A stretch of 64,000 nt of DNA from Labilibaculum filiforme (GTDB lineage Bacteria; Bacteroidota; Bacteroidia; Bacteroidales; Marinifilaceae), in the NCBI RefSeq assembly GCF_002843315.1, contig NZ_MVDD01000015.1, positions 1-64,000 of the forward strand. Direction: 5' to 3'. The notes under the pieces were generated by a model that had not been told where the DNA came from, did no database searches, and worked only from the letters and a program-made list of their open reading frames with translations. The position numbers were made by a program, and so were the translations under genes. Shown here piece by piece: positions 25,114 to 35,500 of the stretch (position 1 is its first letter; every line of letters begins with the position of its first letter).

Positions 25114-26532
25114 ATGGGAGAATATGTAGTTTTTCTATTTGCCGCAGCGGCAATATTTATTTTCACTTTAATTGTCTCGTTTTTTAAGAGATACAAAAGG
25201 TGTCCATCCGATCGAGTATTGGTTGTGTATGGTAAGGTTGGTAAAGGAGTGGATACTGAATCGCGGTCAGCGAAGTGTATTCATGGTGGGGCCGCATTTA
25301 TTTGGCCAATTATTCAAGATTACGCTTTTTTGGATTTAACACCACTTTCTATAGAGATCAATCTAAAGAGTGCTTTAAGTAAGCAAAATATTCGTGTGGA
25401 TGTACCTTCTCGTTTTACCGTTGGAGTTTCAACCGAAGGTGGCATTATGACTAATGCTGCTGAGCGATTATTAGGATTATCTCAGGCAGATATTAGTAAT
25501 TTGGCGAAAGATATTATTTTCGGTCAGTTACGTTTGGTAGTTGCTACCATGGATATCGAGGAAATTAACAGCAATCGTGATAAATTCCTTGCTGCGGTAT
25601 CCAACAACGTGGAGGCCGAATTGAAAAAGATTGGTCTGAAACTAATCAATGTGAACGTTACGGATATTAACGACGAATCGGGATATATTGAAGCATTAGG
25701 TAAGGAAGCTGCAGCAAAAGCGATCAATGATGCTAAAAAGAGTGTTGCAGAGAAAAATCGTGATGGTTCTATCGGAGAGGCAAACGCTCATCAGGCACAA
25801 CGTGTACAAGTTGCTGCTGCTGATGCATCGGCTGTTGAAGGAGAGAATACGGCAAAAATTACAATTGCTAATTCTGATGCTCGAAGAAGAGAGCGTGAAG
25901 CAGAAGCAGAACGTTTGGCATCGGCAGCCGAGAAAGTAACTCAGGCTCGTGCTTTAGAGGAAGCTTATGCTGCAGAACAATTAGCTGAAAATGCTCGTGC
26001 AACTCGTGATAAAGCAACACAGACAGCTAACGTTGTGGTGCCTGCTGAAATTGACAAACAGAAAATTGAGATTGCAGCGGAAGCAATAGCGGAACAAACT
26101 CGTCGTCATGCGAAAGGGGAAGCGGATGCTATTTTCATGAAAATGGAAGCAGAAGGTAAAGGTATTTATGAAATTTTGAGCAAACAAGCACAAGGTTTCG
26201 ATAAACTTGTTCACGCTGCAGGTAGCGATGCTAAAGATGCAGTAATGTTAATGATTGCTGATAAACTACCAGAGTTGGTTAAAACTCAAGTGGACGCAAT
26301 TAAGAACATTAAGATCGATAAAGTTACTGTTTGGGAAAATGGAAACGGAAAAGATGGGAAAACATCAACCGCTAACTTTATGCAAGGAATGATGGGATCT
26401 ATTCCTCCGATGGAAGAATTGTTCAAAATGGCTGGAATGGAATTGCCAAACTACCTTGGTAAAAAAGTAGAAGAAGGCGAAACTGTTGAATTCGACGAGG
26501 TGCCAGATACCAAAACAAAAGACAAGAAGTAA
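25114..26532 (+). CDS. floA: Flotillin-like SPFH protein
   Basis: This 472-residue protein has a single N-terminal membrane segment (YVVFLFAAAAIFIFTLIVSFF). The SPFH/band-7 domain follows (about 30-200, including VLVVYGKVGKG and IIFGQLRLVVATMDIEEI). A long Ala/Glu/Arg-rich coiled coil (215-350) contains the repeated EA-rich flotillin signature. The C-terminus is acidic (DEVPDTKTKDKK). It scaffolds ordered lipid domains at the inner membrane. The NfeD-like partner precedes it and a terminator follows at 26555. Confidence 0.92.
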   Translation: MGEYVVFLFAAAAIFIFTLIVSFFKRYKRCPSDRVLVVYGKVGKGVDTESRSAKCIHGGAAFIWPIIQDYAFLDLTPLSIEINLKSALSKQNIRVDVPSRFTVGVSTEGGIMTNAAERLLGLSQADISNLAKDIIFGQLRLVVATMDIEEINSNRDKFLAAVSNNVEAELKKIGLKLINVNVTDINDESGYIEALGKEAAAKAINDAKKSVAEKNRDGSIGEANAHQAQRVQVAAADASAVEGENTAKITIANSDARRREREAEAERLASAAEKVTQARALEEAYAAEQLAENARATRDKATQTANVVVPAEIDKQKIEIAAEAIAEQTRRHAKGEADAIFMKMEAEGKGIYEILSKQAQGFDKLVHAAGSDAKDAVMLMIADKLPELVKTQVDAIKNIKIDKVTVWENGNGKDGKTSTANFMQGMMGSIPPMEELFKMAGMELPNYLGKKVEEGETVEFDEVPDTKTKDKK

Positions 26533-26554
26533 ATTGATTTCTTTCTAATATAGA

Positions 26555-26584
26555 AAAGGAGCGCCAATGGTGCTCCTTTTTTTT
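26555..26584 (+). terminator. Terminator of flotillin operon
   Basis: AGGAGCGCC-AAT-GGTGCTCCT forms a tight stem (one G-T pair) followed by eight Ts. Confidence 0.92.
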
Positions 26585-26818
26585 GTTCCCCTATAGAAAG
26601 TCTATAACATAGGTTGTTAATACTTTGAACGAATGGGGTAGGTGTCCAAAAAAATTAATTTCCTTGCCATTTTGGTTCCGAATTCGCGGTGTTAAAGAAT
26701 CCTTATCTTTGAATTAAAGGTATCTAGTCCCAATAGCCATCCAAATCGTTCCATATGACGTTTTTACAGGAGACCTTATTTTTCGTTTATCCTCATTTTT
26801 TATAAGTGTATTTCTTTA

Positions 26819-28201
26819 TTACGATCTTTGTTTTTCCACCTCGGCAATACTTTTTGGGATTGGTTTTCCCAGCAATCGTGCACCATCTTTAGTGATTAAG
26901 AAATCTTCTTCGTTGCGACAACCTCCAAAATTTTTATATTGTTCCACTTTATCGTAATTAATAAATTCCTCGAATCGGTTTTCTGCTTTCCAAAGGTCTA
27001 TTAATTCAGGAATAAAATAAATTCCAGGTTCAATTGTTAGTACAAAGCCAGCTTCTAATTTTCTACCCAAGCGTAATGATTTTAATCCGAACTGAGTACT
27101 TTTTGCCTTGCCATTGTATCCAACACATACTTCGCCTAAATTTTCCATATCATGAACATCCATTCCCATCATATGACCGGTTCCACATTGAAAAAACAGT
27201 GCGTGAGCTCCTTGTCGGATTGCATCATCAAGATTCCCTTTCATAAAACCCATTTGCTTCATTCCTTCGGCAATAGCACGGCAAGCAGTTAGGTGAACAT
27301 CTTTAAAGGTAATGCCAGGTTTTAATTGGCCGATTGCTGCATTGTGCGCATTCAAGGCAATTTGATATATTTCTTTCTGACGTGTACTAAATGTTTTATC
27401 TACAGGAAAAGTACTCGACATATCTCCGGCATAATGCATTCCATTTTCAGCACCACAATCCAGTAAAAGCATATCGCCGCTTTTTAATGTGTTTCCATGG
27501 TAATGATTATGAAGAGTTTGTCCGTTAATGGTTGCAATTACCGGAAAGGAAAGTTGGCCACCGCCAGCAATTGCAACTTGCTGAACAGCGGCTGCAATTT
27601 CCGATTCCTTCATTCCTGGTCTGGCCATACGCATAGCAGTAAGATGCATTTCTCCGGTAATATTAACAGCTTCTTCTATTTGAATAACTTCCTCATCAGA
27701 CTTGTAGTTTCGTTGATTAACGACTGCCTGTATAAATGGTAAGGATGCATTTTTAGACGCAATTTTAGGATGCACTTGAAGCAAATCAAGTAATTTAATT
27801 TGATGTTCGGGACGGTAGGGAGGCAAGTGGTGAATTCGTCGAGATTTGATTGCTGCTTTATCGAGATAATTTTTTAGTTCCGACATGGGAGCGGTTTCAT
27901 AAATTCCTACCGCTTCGCTTTTTTCCTTAATTGTTGGTTGTGTACCCATCCAAACAATATGGTCGATAGTTAATTCATCACCAAAAATAATTTCTCGATT
28001 TTCATCGATATCAATAATAGCATTTAGCCCGGCATAATCCGAACCAAAAAAATAAAGAAAAGTACTATCCTGCCGGTAATGATAGGTATTGTCGGCGTAA
28101 TTCATTCCACATTCATCGTTGCCTAAAAAAAGGAGGATGCCGGATTTAACTTCTGCTTTAAGCTTATTTCTTCTGTTACTATAGGTTTCTTTTGAGAACA
28201 T
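26819..28201 (-). CDS. pepP: Xaa-Pro aminopeptidase (M24B)
   Basis: From the ATG at 28201 the protein has 460 residues, the usual length of PepP-type enzymes. The N-terminal domain (LLFLGNDECGMNYADNTYHY) is of creatinase type. The C-terminal pita-bread domain shows the five metal ligands: LLDCGAENGMHYAGD (two Asp), GTGHMMGMDVHD (His), TIEPGIYF (Glu) and RNEEDFLI (Glu). It removes N-terminal residues before proline and needs two metal ions, usually Mn2+. No signal peptide is seen, so it is cytoplasmic. A longer frame to 28243 lacks support. Confidence 0.93.
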   Translation of the reverse strand: MFSKETYSNRRNKLKAEVKSGILLFLGNDECGMNYADNTYHYRQDSTFLYFFGSDYAGLNAIIDIDENREIIFGDELTIDHIVWMGTQPTIKEKSEAVGIYETAPMSELKNYLDKAAIKSRRIHHLPPYRPEHQIKLLDLLQVHPKIASKNASLPFIQAVVNQRNYKSDEEVIQIEEAVNITGEMHLTAMRMARPGMKESEIAAAVQQVAIAGGGQLSFPVIATINGQTLHNHYHGNTLKSGDMLLLDCGAENGMHYAGDMSSTFPVDKTFSTRQKEIYQIALNAHNAAIGQLKPGITFKDVHLTACRAIAEGMKQMGFMKGNLDDAIRQGAHALFFQCGTGHMMGMDVHDMENLGEVCVGYNGKAKSTQFGLKSLRLGRKLEAGFVLTIEPGIYFIPELIDLWKAENRFEEFINYDKVEQYKNFGGCRNEEDFLITKDGARLLGKPIPKSIAEVEKQRS

Positions 28202-28600
28202 GTTTACGCGTTTTGGAATTGGTTTGATCGTGCCGAGAATCAATTTGTTTCGTACACAATTAGCAATTGTTTTAAAGGAAGTAACTTATTTTTCTAGCCG
28301 ATGCAAGGCATAATTAATCGCAACTGGATACAAGAATCCTACGAAAGAATATTTTCTGTTGAATGGTTTTGAATAAAATAAGTTGGTAGGGGAAAATGGA
28401 AGACACTAACAAATCCAACATTCGTACAGCCCTTTGTACGAACAATTGTATAGAAGTATGAATTTGTTATAGTAAAACATGTAAAAATTGTTTGTTCGGT
28501 GAGAAGTAAAAATAGGAAAAAGAGAGGAGATATTTCACGTTTGTTCCTTAAAAGGAGTTTAAACTACGATGAATATATTTATCCGCCGAAAGGCTTATAC
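28202..28600. other. Intergenic stretch, no gene seen
   Basis: AT-rich DNA upstream of the aminopeptidase and downstream of lysO. I see no open frame of interest and no clear hairpin. It likely contains the aminopeptidase promoter. Confidence 0.5.
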
Positions 28601-29206
28601 TTAAAGAAATTCAAGTATAACTGGAACAATAATAGGAACTAATACAGTAAGTACGATACCACTGAATACAGCAATAATCGCGTATTCTTTTCCTGAGTAG
28701 CGCACAATTATTGGCATGGTTGTATCCATAGCAGTAGCTCCACCCGCTGCTATTCCTGCAAGTTTGCCAAAATACTTTACAAATAATGGCGTAGCTAAAA
28801 GGGTTACTATTTCGCGAATAATATTCGAAAGTAAAGCAATAACACCTAGTGTTTCGCTATGAAATTCGGTTATCATTACGCTCGATAAACTGTAGTAACC
28901 AAAGCCGGCACCTACGGCCATTGCTTCGCCAATACTAATATTGGAAAGTAAAGCTGAAAAAGCAGAAACACCAAGAAGTGATCCTACAATTACTGATAAG
29001 GGAACAAGTACAATTTTGATGTTTACCTCGCGAACCACTTTCCATGCGTTGCGATCGGTTCCAATACCAATTCCTACTAAAAGCATCAATAAATAAAGAG
29101 CATATATGCTAAAATCTCCTTCTAAAAGGGATGAGGGTAAAAAACGTGTAAGACCAAGAATTAGTCCCAATATAAAGAAGCCAAGAATGATAAAACTGCC
29201 TTTCAT
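28601..29206 (-). CDS. lysO: Lysine exporter LysO, C-terminal part
   Basis: This 201-residue integral membrane protein has about five or six helices. The conserved LysO/YbjE stretches LLMLLVGIGIGTDRN, SVMITEFHSETLGVIALLSNI and AAGGATAMDTTMPIIVR are present. The GGATAMDTTMPI motif is the signature of the family, which exports L-lysine and its toxic analogues. In Escherichia coli one protein of about 300 residues carries both halves. Here the N-terminal half is a separate upstream gene, a split seen in other Bacteroidota. Confidence 0.9.
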   Translation of the reverse strand: MKGSFIILGFFILGLILGLTRFLPSSLLEGDFSIYALYLLMLLVGIGIGTDRNAWKVVREVNIKIVLVPLSVIVGSLLGVSAFSALLSNISIGEAMAVGAGFGYYSLSSVMITEFHSETLGVIALLSNIIREIVTLLATPLFVKYFGKLAGIAAGGATAMDTTMPIIVRYSGKEYAIIAVFSGIVLTVLVPIIVPVILEFL

Positions 29207-29269
29207 AGAAGATATGCTTAGTGAATTTAGATAGGTGAAATGAGTGGGGAATTGGTTGTTAATCTGCTA

Positions 29270-29557
29270 TTAAGCTTTGGTTTTAAAGAAGAATTTGTAG
29301 GTGAGCCAAGCACAAATTAAAGAACCCAAAATGGCTCCAGTAGAAAGAACTAAGGCTTGAATTCCTATAGAATGAAGATTGTTTATTATTTTATTATTGG
29401 TTCCAACACCTATTCCTAAAAGAAAAAGCAAAAGGAAGATTGAAAAGGAGGTTAAGGTACCTACGATTTTAATAATTTTTGGTTTGTTACCAATTAGGAG
29501 ACCAATTCCGATTCCTAAAACCATAATGGCTAAAACAATAAGGATATCTGTAAGCAT
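29270..29557 (-). CDS. LysO N-terminal domain protein
   Basis: This 95-residue protein with three helices (residues 4-22, 30-52, 65-90) carries FLLLFLLGIGVGTNNKI, matching the first half of LysO (DUF340). It is 63 bases upstream of the C-terminal half on the same strand and probably cotranscribed, giving a two-chain transporter. The internal LGIGVGTN resembles VGIGIGTD in the partner, as in the duplicated halves of the single-chain protein. Confidence 0.85.
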   Translation of the reverse strand: MLTDILIVLAIMVLGIGIGLLIGNKPKIIKIVGTLTSFSIFLLLFLLGIGVGTNNKIINNLHSIGIQALVLSTGAILGSLICAWLTYKFFFKTKA

Positions 29558-29704
29558 AGTGATTGCAATTTTTTTGAATACAAGTTTTCAAATCCAAAGT
29601 TTCGCAATAATAGGTTTTTCTTTTTGATTATAAAATTGTAAAAGCAGATACTTTTTATTCTAAATAGCTATTCAGTATTTTAAAGCCAATGCTTCGGATA
29701 AAAT

Positions 29705-29733
29705 AAAAGGCTGGATCTTTCGAAACAGCCTTT
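29705..29733 (-). terminator. Terminator of galM
   Basis: On the minus strand AAAGGCTG and CAGCCTTTT pair around a 12-base loop, followed by an AT-rich tract, ten bases after the mutarotase stop. Confidence 0.75.
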
Positions 29734-29742
29734 GAGATTTTA

Positions 29743-30753
29743 TTAGAAAATAAGTTTATAGTTGGTCTGATGTTGATAGATCTCACCAGGTTTTAACCAG
29801 CCATGTTTAAAGTTTTTATGGTTGGGAGCATCAGGATAACCTTGAGCTTCCAAAGCAACTCCAGAGAATGGACCAAATTTTCCAGCCGTAATGTATTTTC
29901 CGGTGTAAACCTGTAATCCTGGAAATGTAGTTGCAACTTCCATTCTTACAATACCATCTTTATCGGAAAGTTCAGCAACTTTTCTAGGAGTTTCTGTTGA
30001 TTCTCCAAAAGCATAACAATCGTCGTAGTTTTCGATATCTTCAATATCTCTTTCAATGGTTTTTTTAGTTTGAAAGTCGAAAAGAGTTTTGCTGATATTG
30101 TATAATTTTCCACTGGGAATTAATAGGTCATTAGTTTCTAAAATATAAGCTGTGTTAACCTGAAGCTTGTGGTTAAGAATACTTTCGAAATTGTTGGATA
30201 AATTAAAGTAGGAGTGTTGAGTTAAATTGATTGGAGTAGTTTTATCGGTTACTGCTTTGTAATGTATTTGTAACTCATTCTCATCGGTAAGTTTATAAAT
30301 TACCTCGGTATTTAAATTACCAGGAAAGTTTTCTTCTCCATCAACACTCAGGTAAGTTAATTTTAAATCCTTGTTATTAATAATTTCGGCAGTCCATACT
30401 TTCCTGTCGAATCCAATATTTCCACCATGCAAATGATGTTCACCATGATTGCAAGGAAGCTGGATTTCCTTATCATCAAGACAAACAAGTCCTTTATTAA
30501 TTCGATTTCCATAACGGCCAATTAAAGCCCCAAAATAGGGGTAGTTACTAAGATAGTTGTCGTTAGTATATTCCTCTAAACTATCAAACCCAAGAACAAT
30601 TTCTCGAATTTCTTTGGCTAAAGGAAGTGTAAGCGAGGTAAGAATTCCTCCGTAATTTGTAATTTTTGCTGTAAGTCCATTTTTATTTCGGAGGGTGTAT
30701 AATTGTACTTTTTCTCCATCACGTGTCAACCCAAAATCAATTACATCTATCAT
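29743..30753 (-). CDS. galM: Galactose mutarotase (aldose 1-epimerase)
   Basis: This 336-residue cytoplasmic protein has the GalM beta-sandwich. Conserved motifs in order are YFGALIGRYGNRINKG, LHGGNIGFDRKVW, LTQHSYFNLS (catalytic His) and a C-terminal GVALEAQGYPDAPNHKNF (Glu base). It interconverts alpha and beta anomers of galactose and related aldoses. There is no signal peptide, so it is intracellular. It could process galactose released by the enzymes of the locus further downstream, although it is 7 kb away and not part of that transcript. Confidence 0.93.
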   Translation of the reverse strand: MIDVIDFGLTRDGEKVQLYTLRNKNGLTAKITNYGGILTSLTLPLAKEIREIVLGFDSLEEYTNDNYLSNYPYFGALIGRYGNRINKGLVCLDDKEIQLPCNHGEHHLHGGNIGFDRKVWTAEIINNKDLKLTYLSVDGEENFPGNLNTEVIYKLTDENELQIHYKAVTDKTTPINLTQHSYFNLSNNFESILNHKLQVNTAYILETNDLLIPSGKLYNISKTLFDFQTKKTIERDIEDIENYDDCYAFGESTETPRKVAELSDKDGIVRMEVATTFPGLQVYTGKYITAGKFGPFSGVALEAQGYPDAPNHKNFKHGWLKPGEIYQHQTNYKLIF

Positions 30754-30918
30754 TTAAAAAATTGTTAGTTTATTCAGAAGTCTGAAAGTAAAACAAAATA
30801 TCCATTTTCTATTTCAGAAGATAAATATTTCACATATTTTTTGCTTAAAAGTTAATTAGGATCGCTAATCTACCGCTAGGGAAAAAGTTTTTGTTTCTAA
30901 AAGGATGTATTCTTAAAA

Positions 30919-31191
30919 TTAAAGCATCATCACTCCTTCAATGCTTTGGGCTTTGATATAGATATCTATAACAGCATCTGCCGATTCCATTGTTTTTTTT
31001 ACGGTAATTCCAATGAATTTTAAGTCTTTCGAAGTTTTATAGGAGAATTGTGTCTCCGATGGGAAAAGTGCTTTTATTGCATTTACTTTTTCATCCGAAT
31101 TAGGGATGATAAATTTAAACATATATAAAGAAGGCCATGAAAAGGACTCCATTAATTGATATCTAAGCTTGTTGTATTTCTCTTGTTCCAT
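30919..31191 (-). CDS. DUF493 family protein
   Basis: From the ATG at 31191 this is a 90-residue small alpha/beta protein. It matches DUF493 (YbeD-like, ferredoxin-type fold) by KFIIPNSDEKVNAIKALFP and DLKFIGITVKKTMESADAVIDIY. The family is cytoplasmic and of uncertain function, with ACT-like regulatory suggestions in the literature. It is a single gene, divergent from the RND pump operon. Confidence 0.8.
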   Translation of the reverse strand: MEQEKYNKLRYQLMESFSWPSLYMFKFIIPNSDEKVNAIKALFPSETQFSYKTSKDLKFIGITVKKTMESADAVIDIYIKAQSIEGVMML

Positions 31192-31454
31192 TTTTGTAGT
31201 CAAATAAATTTGGAATTCAAAAGTCGTAATTTTTTTTGAATTCGTTGTCCTTCCTAAGTCAGATGTTTGATGAACTGCTTATAAAACCTGCTACTTGTAT
31301 TATTTAGAGTTGAAATGAGCAGGTTTATCGAAAAGCTTCTGGAAATTAAAAAAAGGTTTAAGACTTTCTTATAAATGCTTATCTTTATGCATTATAAATA
31401 AAAATGATTAACAATAAGTACCACTAAAACGATAACTACACAAACACAATATAA

Positions 31455-32576
31455 ATGAATCGAAAAATCATCATCGTACTGCTAGTTCTTGCAACACTGG
31501 CAATTTCTTTTTTTGCCATGAAAGGCTTAACGAATTTAAAAGAATCTCCGAAAAAGAATTTGGATAAAAAAAAGTTGCCGATTGTTCGGGTAGAGAAAGT
31601 TAATTATCATGAATTATCTTCTCCTATTCTTGAAAAAGGCAGGTTGGCTTCTAATTTGGAAGTGAATCTTAGTTCCGAAGTTGCGGGTAGAATTATAGAG
31701 ACTGGAGTTCCTTTAAAAGTGGGGCAGAAGTTTAAAAAAGGACAATTGTTGATTCGTATTTACGAGGAGGATGCAAAAATGGATTTGCGGGCCGAAAAAA
31801 GTCGGTTCCTGAATAAGTTAGCGGAGAACTTACCAGATATAAAAGTGGATTACGCAAGTAATTTTGAGGTTTGGATGAAGTTCTTTAATGCGATTAACTT
31901 AGAAGAAAGCATTCCCGAATTGCCAAAAGTGAAGTCCGATCAGGAAAAAGTATTTATGGCAAGTAGAAATATTTTGGGAGATTATTATGCCATTAAAAGT
32001 GCCGAAGTGAAATTGGCAAAGAGGAGAATATACGCTCCATTTGATGGTTCCTATGTGGAAGTTAATACACAAATAGGATCGGTAGCCGGAATGGGATCTA
32101 AACTTGCTGGTATCATTGAGTCTAACAATTTAGAGCTTCAGGTGCCAATTGAGGCGAAAGAAATTTCCTGGTTGCATTTAAACGAAAAGGTAGATATTTT
32201 GGATGCTGATGGCGCGCTTATCTTTACTGGTAAATTGGTTCGAAAATCGGATTTTGTAGATCAGGGAACACAATCTATTTCTGTTTTTGTAAAGTTGGAG
32301 AAAACGAGTGGTCAGGAATTGTATCAGGGACAGTTTTTAACTGCACGATTCAATGGAAAAGTAATTTCCAATGTAATGGAGATTCCCAGGAATGCAGTTT
32401 TTAGCTCTAATAAAGTATTTGTTGTAGAAGGTGATATCCTAAAAGAGAAAAAAATCAATGTGATCAGAAGAAATGAGAACACTTTGGTTTTTAATGGATT
32501 GAAGGAGGGAGCCGTTTTAGTGGTAGAACCTCCTGTGAAAGCTACAGAAAACATGCAGGTACAAATTAAGAAATAG
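31455..32576 (+). CDS. RND periplasmic adaptor
   Basis: This 373-residue membrane-fusion protein has one N-terminal hydrophobic helix (IIIVLLVLATLAISFFAM). The biotinyl-lipoyl halves are LSSEVAGRIIETGVPLKVGQ and RRIYAPFDGSYVEV, with a helical hairpin between (105-185), then beta-barrel domains. It lacks the His-rich inserts of CzcB, so it likely serves an organic substrate pump. It is followed after 6 bases by the pump gene and then by the TolC gene. Confidence 0.9.
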   Translation: MNRKIIIVLLVLATLAISFFAMKGLTNLKESPKKNLDKKKLPIVRVEKVNYHELSSPILEKGRLASNLEVNLSSEVAGRIIETGVPLKVGQKFKKGQLLIRIYEEDAKMDLRAEKSRFLNKLAENLPDIKVDYASNFEVWMKFFNAINLEESIPELPKVKSDQEKVFMASRNILGDYYAIKSAEVKLAKRRIYAPFDGSYVEVNTQIGSVAGMGSKLAGIIESNNLELQVPIEAKEISWLHLNEKVDILDADGALIFTGKLVRKSDFVDQGTQSISVFVKLEKTSGQELYQGQFLTARFNGKVISNVMEIPRNAVFSSNKVFVVEGDILKEKKINVIRRNENTLVFNGLKEGAVLVVEPPVKATENMQVQIKK

Positions 32577-32582
32577 TATATA

Positions 32583-35500
32583 ATGAGAAATATAATATCA
32601 CAATTTGTAAGATATCCGTTTTACGGAAAAATGATTATCGCTTTGCTTGCAATAGCAGGTTCAGTTTCATTAGTTTATATGAAAAAATCATTTTTCCCTG
32701 AAACTGAATCTAAAATTATTACCGTCTCGATGGTATATCCTGGTGCTTCGCCTAAAGAGGTGGAAGAAGGAATAACTTCTCGAGTAGAGGATGCGGTTCG
32801 TGGAATTGTTGGAATAAAGGAAATGAATTCCGTTTCATCGGAGGGATTTTCCAGATTAACCATTACCACCACCGGCGATTACGATTTGGATGAAACATTA
32901 GCCGATGTAAAAAACTCGGTAGATGGAATTCCTACTTTTCCAACAGGGGCCGAAAAGGCGGTGATTGCAAAACAAAGAGCTACAACACCGGCTACACGTA
33001 TGGTGGTTACGGGAAATACCGATTTAATTAGCTTAAAAAAATATGCCGATATCATTTACGACGATTTAATGCGTTCGAAGGTGATGTCGCAGATCTCTCT
33101 TTCTGGTTTTCCACAATTAGAATTATCGGTGGAGGTAAAAGAGGATAATTTACGTCGTTACAATCTTACTTTTAGTGAAATATCTGCAGCCATAGCCAAT
33201 AATAATATCGATATTTCGGGTGGTGCAATTAAAAATGAAGTGGAGGAAATTCTTATTCGTTCGCGAAATCGTTCGGTTAATCCAGATGAGATTGGCGAAA
33301 TTATTTTGAAAGCGAATCCCGATGGAAGTTACATTCGAATTCGTGATGTGGCCGACACTCATTTTCAGTTTCAGGACGTTCCCAATTCCACTTATGTGAA
33401 TAAAAATCCAGCCATATCCATTATGGTGAATAAGTTGAACGAAGAAGATTTGGATGAAATATCGGTATTCTGTAACCAATATGCCAAAGAGTTTAATCAG
33501 AAGTACAACGATGCCAGTTTAGAGGTTAGTTTCGATTTCGTCGATTTATTGCAATCACGATTAGATCTTTTGTATAAAAATGGAGGATATGGTCTATTGT
33601 TGGTAGTTATAGGTTTGGCACTTTTCTTAAGTTTCCGCTTGTCGCTTTGGGTGGCATGGGGAATTCCAGCTTCCTTTTTAGGGATGTTTATTATCGCTAA
33701 TTTGATGGGCGTTACCATTAATATGATTTCCCTTTTCGGGATGATATTAATTATTGGTATTCTGGTAGATGATGGAATTGTGATTGGAGAGAATATTTAC
33801 TCTCATTTCGAGAGCGGAAAAAGCCCTCGAAGAGCGGCTATCGATGGAACGATGGAAGTTGTTCCTGCAGTGCTTACCTCGGTTACCACTACTATGGTTG
33901 CTTTCTCGCCACTATTATTGGTGACCGGAAATATGGAGTTTTTGTACGAGATGGCATTTGTGGTAGTGGCCTGTTTAAGTATGTCTCTTTTCGAAAGTTT
34001 GTTTGTATTACCAAGTCACGTTGGAAACGAAAAAGTACTGACTCGAAACCGAAAAAATAATTGGTTTAATCGTTTTAGAGGGAACATTGAAAAAGGAATT
34101 ATTTACATCCGCGACAATGTGTATTCCGGAACTTTAGATCGAGCAGTTCGCTGGAGATGGTACATCGTTTTTATTCCGGTGGCTTTATTGTTAATTACTA
34201 TTGGTTTGTTTCGTGGAGGATTTATTCAAAGTACATTTTTTCCGAATGTGGCTTTCGATACCTTTGCCATGAATATTGCTTATAAACCGGGCAGTAATAA
34301 AGATATTACCATTGCGAAACTAAAAAAGTTCGAAAATGCTGTTTGGGAGGTGAATGATGAATTGATGGAAGAGTTTCAGGATACTGCAGCTTTTATCAAG
34401 TACACTAGTCTTTCATCGGGAAATGCATTTGGAGGACAGGAAGTTGGTCCACATGCAGGTAATTTATCGGTTACTTTGCGGGATATGGAAGGAGCGCCGG
34501 TATCCAGTTTTGATATCTCGGACAGAGTAAAAGAGAAATTGGGAGATGTTTCGGATCTGGAGAAATTCACGATTGGAGCTAATAACCGTTGGGGAGCGCC
34601 GGTTTCGATAAGTTTATTGGGGAACGATTTGGACGAACTGAATCAGGCCAATGATTATTTTCAGGGGGAACTAAGAAAAATGGCCTCCTTATATAATATC
34701 AACGATAATAACCCATTGGGTAGTCGGGAAGTAAGGTTGAAATTAAAAGACAAAGCTTATTATCTGGGAATGAATTTAAATTCCATTACGGCTCAGATCC
34801 GTCAGGGATTTTTCGGAGGACAAGCCCAGCGCTTGCAGGAAGGAAAAGATGAAATTAAGGTTTGGGTTCGATATCCGAGAAGCGATCGTGTTTTTATTGG
34901 ACAAATGGAAGATATGAGAATTCGTACTTTACAAGGAGAATTTCCATTGTCGGAATTAATCGATTACGAAATTTTACGAGGACCAGTTAGCATACAGCGT
35001 TACAATGGATCAAGAGAAATTCGTGTTGATGCCGAAATTATTGACCCAAGCGAACCTGTTCCTCCAATTTTGGATTATATTAAAACTACTATTTTACCAG
35101 ATTTGGAATCAAAATTTCCAACGGTTCGTCCTGAATTTCAAGGTCAGGCAAAAAGATCTTCTGAAGATATTGCCGAATTGCAAATTTATTTTAGCATCGC
35201 ATTTATGCTAATTGTTTTTATTGTAATGATTCACTTCCGAAGCTTTACACAAGGAATAATTGTGCTGTTAATGATTCCTTTGGGATGGTTGGGATCAGCC
35301 TGGGGACACGGAGTCGAAGGTTACCCAGTATCCATGTTAAGTGTGTGGGGAATGGTTGCGCTTTCGGGAGTAATTATAAACGATGCTGTGGTCTTCCTCT
35401 CCAAGTATAATTCGCTGATTGTAGAAGGACTGGAGCCAGAACTTGCTGTAAAAACCGCAGGAAAAGCCAGATTTAGAGCTATTATTTTAACTACAATTAC

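Noticed and set aside
28202..28243. A 14-residue extension of the aminopeptidase
   Set aside because: The ATG at 28201 matches the usual N-terminus; the extension has a weak start and no conserved residues.
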